Numbered from the stretch's first letter, positions 44,878 through 53,880 are shown. The stretch: DNA of 64,000 nucleotides from Corynebacterium sp. HMSC04H06 (GCF_001815935.1 NZ_KV823421.1:1-64000); one strand, 5' to 3'. Numbers and translations: made by a program. Notes: generated by a model not told the origin, from the letters alone.

Positions 44878-46620
44878 CTAGACCACAGAGGCCGGGATGT
44901 TGCGCAAGTTGGACTTAGCCATGCCCAGCATCTTGCCCACGCCGCCGCCAAAGACGGTGCGGGTGGCGGCCTTGGAGAAGCCCAGCAGCTGCTCGAACGT
45001 CAGCGTCGGCGGCAGGGACAGCGCGTTCGGGTCCGTGATCATGTCGATCAGGACCGGGCCGTCGAAGGCCATGGCTTCCTTGATCTGCTTGCGGGCCTTC
45101 TTCGGGTCCTCGATGCGGATGCACTTGATACCGGCGGCTTCCGCGATCTTGGCGTAGTTGACCGGCGCGTGGTCGGTCTGGAACTCCGGCAGGCCCTGGA
45201 CCAGCATCTCCAGCTTGACCATACCCAGTGAGGAGTTGTTGAACACGAACATCTTGACCGGCAGGTTGTGCAGCTTCACGGTCAGCAGCTCGCCCATCAG
45301 CATGGACAGGCCGCCGTCGCCGGAGAAGGTGATGACCTGCTTGTCCGGGTTGGCAGCCTGGGCTCCGATGGCCTGCGGCAGGGCGTTAGCCATGGTGCCG
45401 TGGCGGAAGGAGCCGATCTGCTGGCGCTTGCCGTTGGCGGTGATGTAGCGCGCACCCCAGACGTTGCACATGCCGGTGTCCACGGTGAAGATGGCGTCGT
45501 CGTCAGCCTCGTCGTCGATGATGTCCGCCAGGTATTCCGGGTGCAGCGGGGTCTGCTTGTCCACGTCCTTGGTGTAGGCCTCCACCACGTGGTTGAGCTT
45601 GCGGTAGTGCTCCTTGAGCATCTTGTCCAAGAAAGAGCGGTCGGTCTTTTCCTCGACGCTCGGCAGGATGTTGGCCAGCGTGGCGGCGACGTCACCGACC
45701 ACCGGGTAGGAGATCTTAGTGCGACGGCCGATGTGCGAGCCGTTGATGTCGACCTGGGCCACATTGTGCTTGGGCAGGAAGTCGTTGTACGGGAAGTCCG
45801 TGCCCAGCAAGATGAGCAGGTCGGCGTCGTTGGTGGCGTCGTGCGCGGCGCCGTAGCCCAGCAGGCCGTTCATGCCGACGTCGAAGGGGTTGTCGTACTG
45901 GATGTACATCTTGCCACCCAGGGCGTGGCCGATCGGGGCCTTGACCTTCTGTGCCAGCTCGAGGACCTCCTTGCGGGCGTCCTTGACGCCGGCGCCCACG
46001 AACAGAGCCACGCTGTTGGCCTCGTTAATGGCCTGGGCCAGGGCGGCGGCCTCGCGCGGGTCCGGGTAGACGACCGGACGGCCGGTGGAAATCACCGAGT
46101 CGGTGAAGGTGTCATCGTCGGCTTCCTGGGTGGTGACGTCGCCCGGGATGACCAGGACGGACACGCCGTTGCCGGCCATGGTGGACTGGATGGCGTGGTG
46201 GAGGACCACCGCGCCCTGCTCGGCGGAGTTAACCATCTCGCAGTAGCCGGAGCACTCCTGGAAGATGGACTCGGGGTGGGTCTCCTGGAAGAAGGTGGAG
46301 CCGATCTGACGGGACGGGATGTGGCTGGCGATGGCCAGCACCTTGGCGCCATTACGGTTGGCGTCGTACAGGCCCTGGATGAGGTGGGTATTGCCGGGGC
46401 CGCAGGAGGCCGCGCACACGGCCAGCTCGCCGGTGGTCAGGGAGTCGGCCTCAGCGGCGAACGCTGCAGCTTCCTCGTTACGGACGTGTACCCACTCGAT
46501 GTCCGACTGGCGCACGGCGTCGACGATCGGGTTCAGCGAGTCGCCTACCAAACCGTAGATACGGCGGATGCCCTGCTTTTCTAGCATCGCTACCAACTGT
46601 TCAGCGTATGAACGAGCCAT
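44878..46620 (-). CDS. pqo: Pyruvate:quinone oxidoreductase
   Basis: 580-residue ThDP/FAD flavoenzyme that decarboxylates pyruvate to acetate and passes electrons to the quinone pool at the membrane face. GIRRIYGLVGDSLNPIVDAV and the Glu in VRNEEAAAFAAEA activate ThDP; GDGGLSMLMGELLTV with a downstream Asn binds the ThDP diphosphate/Mg. The amphipathic C-terminal tail needed for membrane binding ends NIPASVV. Start ATG 46620 with AAAGGAG eight bases upstream. Known as pqo/poxB in C. glutamicum; its acetate can be reused through Cat. Confidence 0.94.
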   Translation of the reverse strand: MARSYAEQLVAMLEKQGIRRIYGLVGDSLNPIVDAVRQSDIEWVHVRNEEAAAFAAEADSLTTGELAVCAASCGPGNTHLIQGLYDANRNGAKVLAIASHIPSRQIGSTFFQETHPESIFQECSGYCEMVNSAEQGAVVLHHAIQSTMAGNGVSVLVIPGDVTTQEADDDTFTDSVISTGRPVVYPDPREAAALAQAINEANSVALFVGAGVKDARKEVLELAQKVKAPIGHALGGKMYIQYDNPFDVGMNGLLGYGAAHDATNDADLLILLGTDFPYNDFLPKHNVAQVDINGSHIGRRTKISYPVVGDVAATLANILPSVEEKTDRSFLDKMLKEHYRKLNHVVEAYTKDVDKQTPLHPEYLADIIDDEADDDAIFTVDTGMCNVWGARYITANGKRQQIGSFRHGTMANALPQAIGAQAANPDKQVITFSGDGGLSMLMGELLTVKLHNLPVKMFVFNNSSLGMVKLEMLVQGLPEFQTDHAPVNYAKIAEAAGIKCIRIEDPKKARKQIKEAMAFDGPVLIDMITDPNALSLPPTLTFEQLLGFSKAATRTVFGGGVGKMLGMAKSNLRNIPASVV

Positions 46621-46832
46621 AATTCAACTCCTTTGGCTATTAATTAATCTCCTTCGCCATTGTGCTCTCAAACCGGCCAAATATCCATATTCAGCGGTTA
46701 TAAGGCTCACCTTCTCACAGGCGGCGCATCTTTATGATTTCCGCCACTCCACGCCCTCCGGGTTACAAACAGTACCGCACGGTCGTTACAGTATTCGGCA
46801 TACAAACGACGACTCTGCGCCCCGAGGAAACC

Positions 46833-47297
46833 ATGTCTAAGGGCGCCCGCTGGTCCTTCTTCGCCGTTATCTCCTCCGGCCTTTTGATGGTGGGGCTCGA
46901 CAACTCGATCCTCTACACCGCGCTGCCCGCGCTCAACGAGCAGCTCCACACCGACTCCACCCAGCAGTTGTGGATCATCAACGCCTACGCGCTGGTGCTC
47001 GCCGGCCTGCTGTTGGGCACCGGAACGCTGGGCGACAAAATCGGCCACCGCCGCATGTTCGTGTACGGCCTGTGGATCTTCGGCGCCGCCGAATATCACC
47101 AACCCGGACAAGCACTGGGACCTCATCTCTTCGCTGCTGGCCCTGGTCACCCTGTCCAGCCTGGTCATGGCCATCAAGTCCGCGGCCAGCACCGAACCGA
47201 ACTGGGGCATGGTAGCCGGCACGCTCATCGTCTGCGCCATCGGCGGATTCTTCTCCGCCCGCCGCCAGCGCCAGCTGACCGAGCCGCTGCTGATGAA
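46833..47297 (+). pseudogene. MFS drug-efflux transporter remnant with internal deletion and frameshift
   Basis: The ATG at 46833 (GAGGAAACC before it) starts a normal 14-TM MFS protein: MVGLDNSILYTALPALNEQL, QLWIINAYALVLAGLLLGTG, then the motif LGDKIGHRRMFVYGLW. After FGAA at about 47090 the protein jumps to another frame, where ITNPDKHWDLISSLLALVTL and GTLIVCAIGGFFSARRQRQL encode the segment normally found near TM7-8. About four membrane helices (TM3-6) are gone and the frame differs by one, so no working transporter is made. Relatives have an MFS gene here (cg2893-like). Confidence 0.75.
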
Positions 47298-47532
47298 TAT
47301 CCACGCCCAGACCGAACCGGAGCACTCCGCCCCCTGGGAATCCGTCAGCCCGCGCTGGGGCCCCGACCCAGCCGCCGCAATCGCTAACGATGCCGATCTA
47401 ACCGAACTCATCGCCCTCATCATGGGCGAGGGCCTCTGGATCCACGATCACATCACCGAGACCAAGCTCAGCGCCGACAACCGCGCCAAGCTCATTGAGT
47501 TCATGCTTAGCCAGCTGCCAGAGGAAAACTAA
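47298..47532 (+). pseudogene. TetR-family regulator C-terminal remnant fused behind the MFS fragment
   Basis: In the same frame as the MFS TM7-8 fragment, the last ~78 residues change character: a polar linker, then DADLTELIALIMGEGLWIHD and NRAKLIEFMLSQL, the end of a TetR ligand-binding domain. The helix-turn-helix and most of the ligand domain are absent. In C. glutamicum a TetR gene (cg2894) follows the transporter gene, so a single deletion from MFS TM8 into the regulator explains the fusion. A 366-base frame from ATG 47167 still spans the junction. Confidence 0.6.
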
Positions 47533-47626
47533 GCTCGGGAGTCGCGGCCAATTTTGGACATTTTCTGGACACTTGGGCGATCGGTATCAAGCCTCTGCTT
47601 CCGGAAACTTCTTTGAGATGGCGTTT

Positions 47627-47702
47627 TGGAGCTGGAGACGAGACTTGAACTCGCAACCTACGCATTACAAGTGCGTTGCGCTACCAATTGCGCCACTCCA
47701 GC
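47627..47702 (-). tRNA. tRNA-Thr (TGT)
   Basis: Complete cloverleaf on the minus strand: acceptor GCTGGAG with CTCCAGC, anticodon loop CTTGTAA (anticodon TGT), CCA encoded. Confidence 0.96.
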
Positions 47703-47912
47703 CTTCGGCACGGGTGGGTTTCACTCCGTGACGACGTGTAAATGCTACCTTACGGGCTTTCGGGGACGAAAAGAGTGGCGGCGATGGGGCTGAACGGGTA
47801 CCTAAAAGGCGCGGGTGAGGGCGGGTTATGCGTGAGCACTTTTAAGGCACTAGGCTTCCGGGTAGATTCCTTATTTCACCCGTTTTCACTCCAGCTCGCT
47901 AAAGGATAGCTC

Positions 47913-49658
47913 GTGTCAGTTTTTTCCAAGTTGCGCGGCATTTTTCCGGGCAACAGCAGCAGTATCGCCACTATCGATGCGGCGAAGGCCGCGCCGCCAC
48001 CCTCCCCGCTGGCACCCATTGATCTGACCGACCCGGCCCAGGTCACCGGCGTCATGGAGATCGCCGCCCGAATTGGCGATCTGCTGATCTGCTCGGGCAC
48101 GTCGAACTCCGACACCCGCGCGCAGGTCTACCTGGCGGCGGCCTCCTACGGCCTGCACTACTGCCACGTGGGGATCGTGCTCAATACGATTACCATCCAC
48201 ACCAATATCGGCACCGGCTCCGATCGCCGGCCGGTGACCGTCTTCCGGGTCGCCAGCGGGCTGGACGTGAACTTCTCCCGGCTGGCGGCGGTGGACCGGC
48301 TCATCCGGTCCATCCACTCGGGCGCCACCCCGCCGGCGATGGCGGAGAAGATGCTCGACGACATCGAGGCCATGAAGCCGCCGCGCAGCGTGCGTTCCTC
48401 CCTGCTGGGCTGGGGCGTGATGGGCGGGACGTTCTCCGTCATGCTGGGCGGCGACATCTTCGTCGGCGTCGTCTCCTTCTTCGTGGCCCTGCTCATCATG
48501 TCTGTCAACGCGTGGCTGGGCAGATTCCGATTACCGCCCTTCTACCAAAACATGGTCGGCGGGTTCATCGCCGTCGTGCCCGCGGCGTTCTTCTACCGCG
48601 TGGCGTCGAGTATTGGCCTGACCTTCTCACCCAGCCAGGTCATCGGTATGGGCATCGTCGTCTTGGTGGCCGGCCTGACGCTGGTGCAGTGCCTGGTCGA
48701 CGGCATCACCAAGGCCCCGGTGACGTCCTCCGCGCGCTTCTTTGAGGCCTTGCTGTCTACCGGCGCCATCATCGCCGGCGTCGGCGTGGGCATCCAGTTC
48801 GTGGACTATATCGGGTTTACCCTGCCGCCGCTGGCGACCATCGCCCCGCCGGTCTATCACGAGATCCCGCTGCTCATCCTGTGCGGCGGCGTGGGCTCGG
48901 CCGGGTTTGCGTGGGCGTGCTACGCCTCCTGGTCGGAGACCATCATCTCCGGGTTGACCGCCGCGGCCGGCATGTTCTTCTACTACTTCGTCATCATCCC
49001 CTTCGGGGTCTCCACGGTCATTGCCAGTGGCATCTCCGCCGTGGCCGTGGGTCTGGCCGGCGGCCTGATGGCCCGCCGCTTCCTGATCCCGCCGCTGGTG
49101 ACCATGATCTGCGGCTACACGCCCATGCTGCCCGGCCTGACGCTCTACCGCGGCATGTACGCCGCGCTGAACGAGCAGATGATCACCGGCATGACCAACC
49201 TGGTTACCGCCCTGGCTATTGCCGGCGCGCTCGCCGCCGGTGTGGTCTTCGGCGAGCGTGGTGCGCGGCGCCTGCGTCGCCCGAAGTACTTCCGCCCCTA
49301 CTCCGCCTTCAAGCGCCTGGGCCGGTACTCCTTCCACCAGGCCACGCGCCTGGCCAACAGCCGCCCGCGCATCCCGCGCGTGCCGCTGTCGCCGTTCGCG
49401 CCCCGCCAGGAGCGCCCGGTTCCCCCACCGGTTCACGGCCCGAAGCCGCCGACGGCCGCACAGCAGGCGCGCCAGCGCCAGGACGAGACCGCCACCCAGC
49501 AGTGGCAGGCCCAGGTGGATGCCGGAGAGATCGACGATCACTGGCCGCAGCGCACGGAGTGGCCGGCCCAGCCGCAGCCACTGCGTGAGGACACCATCTA
49601 CACCACGCCGGGCACCGAGGAGTTCTACGCCGCCCACGCGGATCCCGACCAGCGCTGA
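47913..49658 (+). CDS. thrE: Threonine/serine exporter ThrE
   Basis: Inner-membrane exporter using proton motive force, 581 residues. A hydrophilic N-terminal domain (about 1-155) is followed by about ten membrane helices (155-470); LLICSGTSNSDTRAQVYLAA, YQNMVGGFIAVVPAAFFYRV and CGYTPMLPGLTLYRGMYAAL are conserved. The C-terminal ~110 residues are a Pro/Gln/Arg-rich hydrophilic tail not present at that length in the ~489-residue C. glutamicum protein. GTG start with AAAGGA six bases upstream; TAGATT (47863-47868) is a likely -10. The gene order thrE-(Lys-rich protein)-otsA matches C. glutamicum. Confidence 0.92.
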   Translation: MSVFSKLRGIFPGNSSSIATIDAAKAAPPPSPLAPIDLTDPAQVTGVMEIAARIGDLLICSGTSNSDTRAQVYLAAASYGLHYCHVGIVLNTITIHTNIGTGSDRRPVTVFRVASGLDVNFSRLAAVDRLIRSIHSGATPPAMAEKMLDDIEAMKPPRSVRSSLLGWGVMGGTFSVMLGGDIFVGVVSFFVALLIMSVNAWLGRFRLPPFYQNMVGGFIAVVPAAFFYRVASSIGLTFSPSQVIGMGIVVLVAGLTLVQCLVDGITKAPVTSSARFFEALLSTGAIIAGVGVGIQFVDYIGFTLPPLATIAPPVYHEIPLLILCGGVGSAGFAWACYASWSETIISGLTAAAGMFFYYFVIIPFGVSTVIASGISAVAVGLAGGLMARRFLIPPLVTMICGYTPMLPGLTLYRGMYAALNEQMITGMTNLVTALAIAGALAAGVVFGERGARRLRRPKYFRPYSAFKRLGRYSFHQATRLANSRPRIPRVPLSPFAPRQERPVPPPVHGPKPPTAAQQARQRQDETATQQWQAQVDAGEIDDHWPQRTEWPAQPQPLREDTIYTTPGTEEFYAAHADPDQR

Positions 49659-49733
49659 GCCAGGCCGGTAGCGTACAATATACGGTCTGAAGCTACTAGC
49701 TTATTTAGCGCCGTCGCACCGTAGGAGGAATAC

Positions 49734-50105
49734 GTGCCACCCAAGGTCACTGACACCCAGCCCAACGTTGAGCAGATGAACGCCGTGGAGGAAGAGACCG
49801 CCGCAGCCGCCCGCCGCGTGGTCGCCACCTATGCCGAGGATTTCCTGGACGGCGTGACCCTGATGTCCATGCTGGGGGTTGAACCGGACGGCCTGGTTCA
49901 CAAGAAGGTGCTGGCCGAATACGGCGAGCCCGAGCCGAAGAAGTCGACCAAGAAGTCCACCAAGAAGGCCGGGAAGAAGTCGACCAAGAAGGCTTCCAAG
50001 AAGTCCACCAAGAAGACCAGCAAGAAATCGACCAAGAAGTCGACTAAGAAATCCACCAAAAAGGCTTCCAAGAAGTCCACCAAGAAGTCGACGAAGAAGT
50101 CTTAA
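49734..50105 (+). CDS. Histone H1-like protein with a KKST repeat tail
   Basis: 123 residues: a folded-looking acidic head (1-68; about EETAAAARRVVATYAEDFLD, GVTLMSMLGVEPDGLVHKKV) and a 55-residue tail of tandem KKST/KKAS units with no acidic residue. Such tails bind DNA or RNA without sequence specificity, as in eukaryote H1 and mycobacterial HupB. GTG start with GTAGGAGGA upstream and a TACAAT (49674-49679) as likely -10. It stands 9 bases before otsA, so the two may be co-transcribed. Function not known; a nucleoid role is inference. Confidence 0.7.
   Translation: MPPKVTDTQPNVEQMNAVEEETAAAARRVVATYAEDFLDGVTLMSMLGVEPDGLVHKKVLAEYGEPEPKKSTKKSTKKAGKKSTKKASKKSTKKTSKKSTKKSTKKSTKKASKKSTKKSTKKS
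49938..50102 (+). repeat. Tandem AAGAAG-TCC/TCG-ACC/ACT codon repeat (KKST)
   Basis: A 165-base low-complexity run encoding the basic tail of the gene at 49734. Synonymous changes between units show the repeats are under protein-level selection rather than recent slippage. Confidence 0.8.
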
Positions 50106-50114
50106 GGACCCGCC

Positions 50115-51542
50115 ATGGCCGGTACCAACAAGTTCGTGGTCGTGGCCAACCGTTTGCCGGTTGACCTTGTCACCACCCCGGACGGCTCCCAGGAATGGAA
50201 GGCCTCCCCGGGTGGCTTGGTCGCTGCCCTGTCCCCGGTCCTGCGGGAGCAGGAAGGCTGCTGGGTGGGCTGGCCCGGCGTGGCCGACGCCGCCCCGGAG
50301 CCGTTTACGACGGACGACGGTATTCACCTGCACCCGGTGCGGCTGTCCCAACGAGACTACGAGGAGTTCTACGAGGGTTTTTCCAACGCAACCCTGTGGC
50401 CGCTTTACCACGATCTCATCGTGACCCCCTCCTACCACCGCGAGTGGTGGGCCACCTACCGCGACGTCAACCTGCGTTTTGCCAACGAGGTGGCCAGCGT
50501 CGCCGCCGAGGGCGCGACCGTGTGGGTGCAGGACTACCAGCTGCAGCTGCTGCCCGGCATCCTGGAGCAACTGCGCCCGGATCTGACCATCGGCTTCTTT
50601 TTGCACATCCCCTTCCCACCCGCGGATCTCTTCCGCCAGCTGCCCTGGCGCGAGGAGCTCATCCGAGGGCTGCTCGGCGCCGACGTCGTGGGTTTCCACC
50701 TGGAGTCCAACGTGCACAACTTCCTGGGCCTGGCCCAGGCCCAGGGGCTGCGGGTGAGCGGGAAGGTGGCCACCCGGCGCGCCAGCGCGCAGGTCGAAGC
50801 ACCCGACGGCCGGTTCACCCGGGTCGGGGCCTTCCCCATCTCCATCGACATGGGGGACTTCCCGCCGGCGACCGAGGCGGACGTCGCCGAGGTCGAGCGC
50901 CTGCGCGCGGAGTTGGGCAACCCGGAAACTGTCATCCTGGGGGTGGACCGCCTGGACTACACCAAGGGCATCCTCCAGCGCCTAAGCGCTTTTGAGGAGC
51001 TACTGGAAACCGGCGCGCTGGACTCGGAGAAGGTCGTCCTGGTGCAAATCGCCACGCCTTCGCGCGAGCGCATCGAGCACTACCAGCAGACCCGTTCCGC
51101 GGTGGAGGAAGCCGTCGGGCGCATCAACGGGCGCTTCGGGGGCATCGGCAAGCCGGTGGTCCATTACAGCCACCGTTCGGTGCCGAAGCCGGCGCTACGG
51201 CAGTACTACCGCCTGGCCGACGTCATGCTGGTCACGCCGTTTAAGGACGGCATGAACCTGGTGGCCAAGGAATACGTCGCCTGCCACCGGGACGGCTCCG
51301 GCGCCCTGGTGCTGTCCGAGTTTGCCGGCGCGGCCGACGAGCTGGAGCAGGCCCACCTGTGCAACCCGTTTGATATCGAATCGGTCAAGTCCGCCCTCCG
51401 CCAGGCGGTGGTCGGGCTGCGCGAGAACCCAGAGACCATGGAGGCCAATATGCAAGCCCTGCACGCCCAGGTACGTGACCACGACGTCCAAGTGTGGGCA
51501 CAGGCTTTCCTGCAGGCCCTCGGGGAGGCCAAGTCCAAATGA
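50115..51542 (+). CDS. otsA: Trehalose-6-phosphate synthase
   Basis: GT-B glycosyltransferase, 475 residues, making trehalose-6-phosphate from a nucleotide-glucose and glucose-6-phosphate. VVVANRLPVDL and SPGGLVAALSPVL at the N-terminus, WVQDYQLQLLPGIL, LGVDRLDYTKGILQRL and FKDGMNLVAKEYVACH are the family motifs. Trehalose is both an osmoprotectant and the carrier for mycolic acids. Stop codon overlaps the lipoprotein start (ATGA). Confidence 0.96.
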   Translation: MAGTNKFVVVANRLPVDLVTTPDGSQEWKASPGGLVAALSPVLREQEGCWVGWPGVADAAPEPFTTDDGIHLHPVRLSQRDYEEFYEGFSNATLWPLYHDLIVTPSYHREWWATYRDVNLRFANEVASVAAEGATVWVQDYQLQLLPGILEQLRPDLTIGFFLHIPFPPADLFRQLPWREELIRGLLGADVVGFHLESNVHNFLGLAQAQGLRVSGKVATRRASAQVEAPDGRFTRVGAFPISIDMGDFPPATEADVAEVERLRAELGNPETVILGVDRLDYTKGILQRLSAFEELLETGALDSEKVVLVQIATPSRERIEHYQQTRSAVEEAVGRINGRFGGIGKPVVHYSHRSVPKPALRQYYRLADVMLVTPFKDGMNLVAKEYVACHRDGSGALVLSEFAGAADELEQAHLCNPFDIESVKSALRQAVVGLRENPETMEANMQALHAQVRDHDVQVWAQAFLQALGEAKSK

Positions 51543-52045
51543 AGCCTATGACCCAGGCCGGGACCTGCCTGGCCGCCGCCGCGCTGGTGCTGGCCGGCTG
51601 CGGGGACTCCGAACCGCCGGCGCCGACCGCCCCCGGCGACGAGCGTATCGTCGGCAAGGACTGGCAGGTCACCGGCATCTACACGGATCCGGAGGCCCTG
51701 TCGACCATCTCCGAGGCGGTGACCAACGTGCCGTCCATCAGCTTCGGCGAGTCCACGGCGGTCGGCACCACCGGCTGTGCCCGGTTTGTGGCCAAGGTCT
51801 CCTACATCGAGGGAGAGGACGCCGCCAACGTGCGCGACGCTGATTACCTACGCTTCGACGAGGTCAGCTACGACGAGCGCAGCGAGGACTGCACGGGCGA
51901 GGCCGCCTGGGCGCACAACAGCCTGTCCCGGCTTATCGCCACAGACCGCGAATTCGACATCTCCATCAACCCGAACAACCAGCTGGTGCTCACCCTGCGC
52001 GACGGCAAGGTCGACAGCCCGGCGGTGGAATTCGTTTCGCTCTAA
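51539..52045 (+). CDS. Lipoprotein of unknown function with HslJ/META-like pattern
   Basis: 168 residues. Signal peptide with lipobox LAGC (about residue 21), then a Pro-rich linker. The mature part reads like a META/HslJ domain: KDWQVTGIYTDPEA, SISFGESTAVGTTGCARFVA, LRFDEVSYDERSEDCTGEAAW, NQLVLTLRDG; assignment is tentative. ATG 51539 overlaps the otsA stop and the gene sits between otsA and otsB, as in C. glutamicum (cg2908 position), so it should be co-expressed with trehalose synthesis. Confidence 0.75.
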   Translation: MKPMTQAGTCLAAAALVLAGCGDSEPPAPTAPGDERIVGKDWQVTGIYTDPEALSTISEAVTNVPSISFGESTAVGTTGCARFVAKVSYIEGEDAANVRDADYLRFDEVSYDERSEDCTGEAAWAHNSLSRLIATDREFDISINPNNQLVLTLRDGKVDSPAVEFVSL

Positions 52046-52074
52046 CCGGCCGGGCGCGCGGTAGTTTGGAGGGC

Positions 52075-52839
52075 ATGGATTATGCCTTTGCTCTCGACCG
52101 CCTCGCCACTACCGATCAGCTGCTGATAGTCAGCGACTTCGACGGCACCCTGACCGGTTTTGCCGCCGATATCTATGCGGTCACACCCCACCCGGATTCG
52201 CTGGCCGCCCTGGAGCGGCTGGCCCGGCTGCCGCGCACCACCGTGGCGGCGCTGTCCGGCCGCCATCTAGACGGGCTCAAGCAAGTCTTCCCCTTGAGAG
52301 CCCCCGTGCTACTGGGCGGTTCCCACGGCGCGGAGACCGAGGGGATAGACAACCCGGCCCTTGCGGATGCGGCTGCCAAAATCGCGGCCGTCGACGAGCG
52401 GTTGGAGGCGCTGTCCGCCCAGCACCCGGGCACCTATATCGAATACAAGCCCGTCCACCGCGTCTTCCACGCCCTGGAGCTCTCCCAGCGCGACCCAGAC
52501 GCGGCCGCGCGCGCCCTGGAGGCCGCCCTGCGGCTGGAAGCGCCGGGACTGCACGTGACCGAGGGTAAGAACGTGGTCGAGTTTTCCGCCTCCACCGCCA
52601 CGAAGGGCTCCTGGATCGCTGAGACCCGCCGGCAGCTGGGCGCTTCCGGCGTGGTCTTTCTGGGTGACGACGTCACGGACGAGACCGGTTTCCGCGCCCT
52701 CGACTCGGCCACGGACGTGGGCGTGAAGGTCGGCGAGGGGGACACGGCCGCCCAGCTACGGGTGGCGGATATCGACGCGGTGGCGGCCTTCCTAACCGAG
52801 CTGGCCGACCGTCGTGCCGGGGCTGTAGGTCGTTCCTAG
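52075..52839 (+). CDS. otsB: Trehalose-6-phosphate phosphatase
   Basis: HAD-superfamily phosphatase, 254 residues, producing trehalose. IVSDFDGTLTGFAADIYAVT is motif I with both Asp residues; ALSGR (motif II), KGSWIAETRR (Lys, motif III) and VVFLGDDVTDETGF (motif IV) follow. ATG 52075 has GGAGG at once upstream and TAGTTT (52062-52067) seven bases before, so a short leader or none. The last 48 bases overlap the convergent regulator gene. Confidence 0.94.
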   Translation: MDYAFALDRLATTDQLLIVSDFDGTLTGFAADIYAVTPHPDSLAALERLARLPRTTVAALSGRHLDGLKQVFPLRAPVLLGGSHGAETEGIDNPALADAAAKIAAVDERLEALSAQHPGTYIEYKPVHRVFHALELSQRDPDAAARALEAALRLEAPGLHVTEGKNVVEFSASTATKGSWIAETRRQLGASGVVFLGDDVTDETGFRALDSATDVGVKVGEGDTAAQLRVADIDAVAAFLTELADRRAGAVGRS

Positions 52840-53880
52840 GATTTTGCGCGGGCGGGCCACCGGCTCCCCCGCGATGAGCCTGGCCAGCAGGTGCCCGGCC
52901 GCCGCGCCCTTGGCTTTGTTCGGCTGCTGGACCGTGGCCACCCCGCGCAGGCGGGCGACCTCGATGCCGTCGAATCCGGTCACGGAGAGATCCCCGGGCA
53001 CGCTCCAGCCGCGCTCGGCGGCGTAGTCCAAAACGCCAAGAGCCATGGAGTCCGTCGTGCACAGCACGGCGGTCAGCCCCGGGTTGCCCTCCAGCAGTTT
53101 CGCCGCGGCCTCCCGGGCGGTGGCCGGGGTGTTGAGGTGGCGGGTCACCACGGGCACCCCCGCAGGATCCACGCCGGCGCCGGCGAAGACCTCGAGCGCG
53201 CCCTGCACGCGGGAGCGCTGCACGTGCATCTCGGCCGCCTCCAGGTCCGCCGGGCTCACGGGCCCGTCGAGGCGCGCGCGGCGCAGGCGGATGGACAGGA
53301 TGCCGATCCGGCGGTGGCCGGCATCGATAAGCGCCTGGGCCGCTGGGGCGATGGCGGCGTGGTCGTCGATGCCGACGAACGGCAGGCCAGTGTCCACCGG
53401 CTGGTCGCAGACCACGACGGGCAGCCCGCGGGCCTGCGCGGCGGCCAGGTAAGGGTCCCCCGCGGCCACCGAGTAGATGACGAAGCCGTCGACGCTCGCG
53501 CGGCCGAGCAGCTCGGCGGCGCTGGCCTCCCGGCCGGTGGTGTCCGGCCCGGCGGGGATAAGAGTCAGCGAGAAGTCCGTCCCGGTAGTCGCCTCGGAGA
53601 GCCCGGCCAGAAAGTCCACAGAGGCCATATCCTCGAAGGCGTAGGACAGGTGCTCGGTCAGCACCACTCCCCAGGACCCGGCGTGGCGGGTGCGCAGGCT
53701 GCGCGCCGTCGGATCGGGGCCGGGGTAGCCGCGGGCGGCCGCGGCGGCCAGGATGCGCTGCCGGGTGGCCGGGGCCAGCTGGTCCGGCCGGTTGTAGGCA
53801 TTCGAGACCGTGGTACGGGAAACGCCCAGCTCGGCGGCTAGTGATGCCAGCGTCTTGCGCTGCGGACTGCGTTTGACCAT
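52792..53880 (-). CDS. ipsA: LacI-family regulator, IpsA-like
   Basis: 362 residues: helix-turn-helix (about 8-55; TLASLAAELGVSRTTVSNAY) and a periplasmic-binding-protein-like sensor domain. The position between otsB and the zinc importer matches C. glutamicum cg2910 (IpsA), which responds to myo-inositol and activates inositol-phosphate synthase for mycothiol and inositol lipids. The specificity is by synteny. ATG at 53880 with AGGAGG three bases and TAGGGT seven bases before. Confidence 0.8.
   Translation of the reverse strand: MVKRSPQRKTLASLAAELGVSRTTVSNAYNRPDQLAPATRQRILAAAAARGYPGPDPTARSLRTRHAGSWGVVLTEHLSYAFEDMASVDFLAGLSEATTGTDFSLTLIPAGPDTTGREASAAELLGRASVDGFVIYSVAAGDPYLAAAQARGLPVVVCDQPVDTGLPFVGIDDHAAIAPAAQALIDAGHRRIGILSIRLRRARLDGPVSPADLEAAEMHVQRSRVQGALEVFAGAGVDPAGVPVVTRHLNTPATAREAAAKLLEGNPGLTAVLCTTDSMALGVLDYAAERGWSVPGDLSVTGFDGIEVARLRGVATVQQPNKAKGAAAGHLLARLIAGEPVARPRKILGTTYSPGTTVGQLG

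Noticed and set aside
47533..47626. Phage attachment site downstream of tRNA-Thr
   Set aside because: No integrase and no repeat of the tRNA 3' end found within the window; the neighbouring gene decay can be explained by simple deletion.
49938..50102. CRISPR-like or satellite repeat
   Set aside because: The repeat is coding (KKST units in one frame) without spacers; no CRISPR array is seen anywhere in the window.
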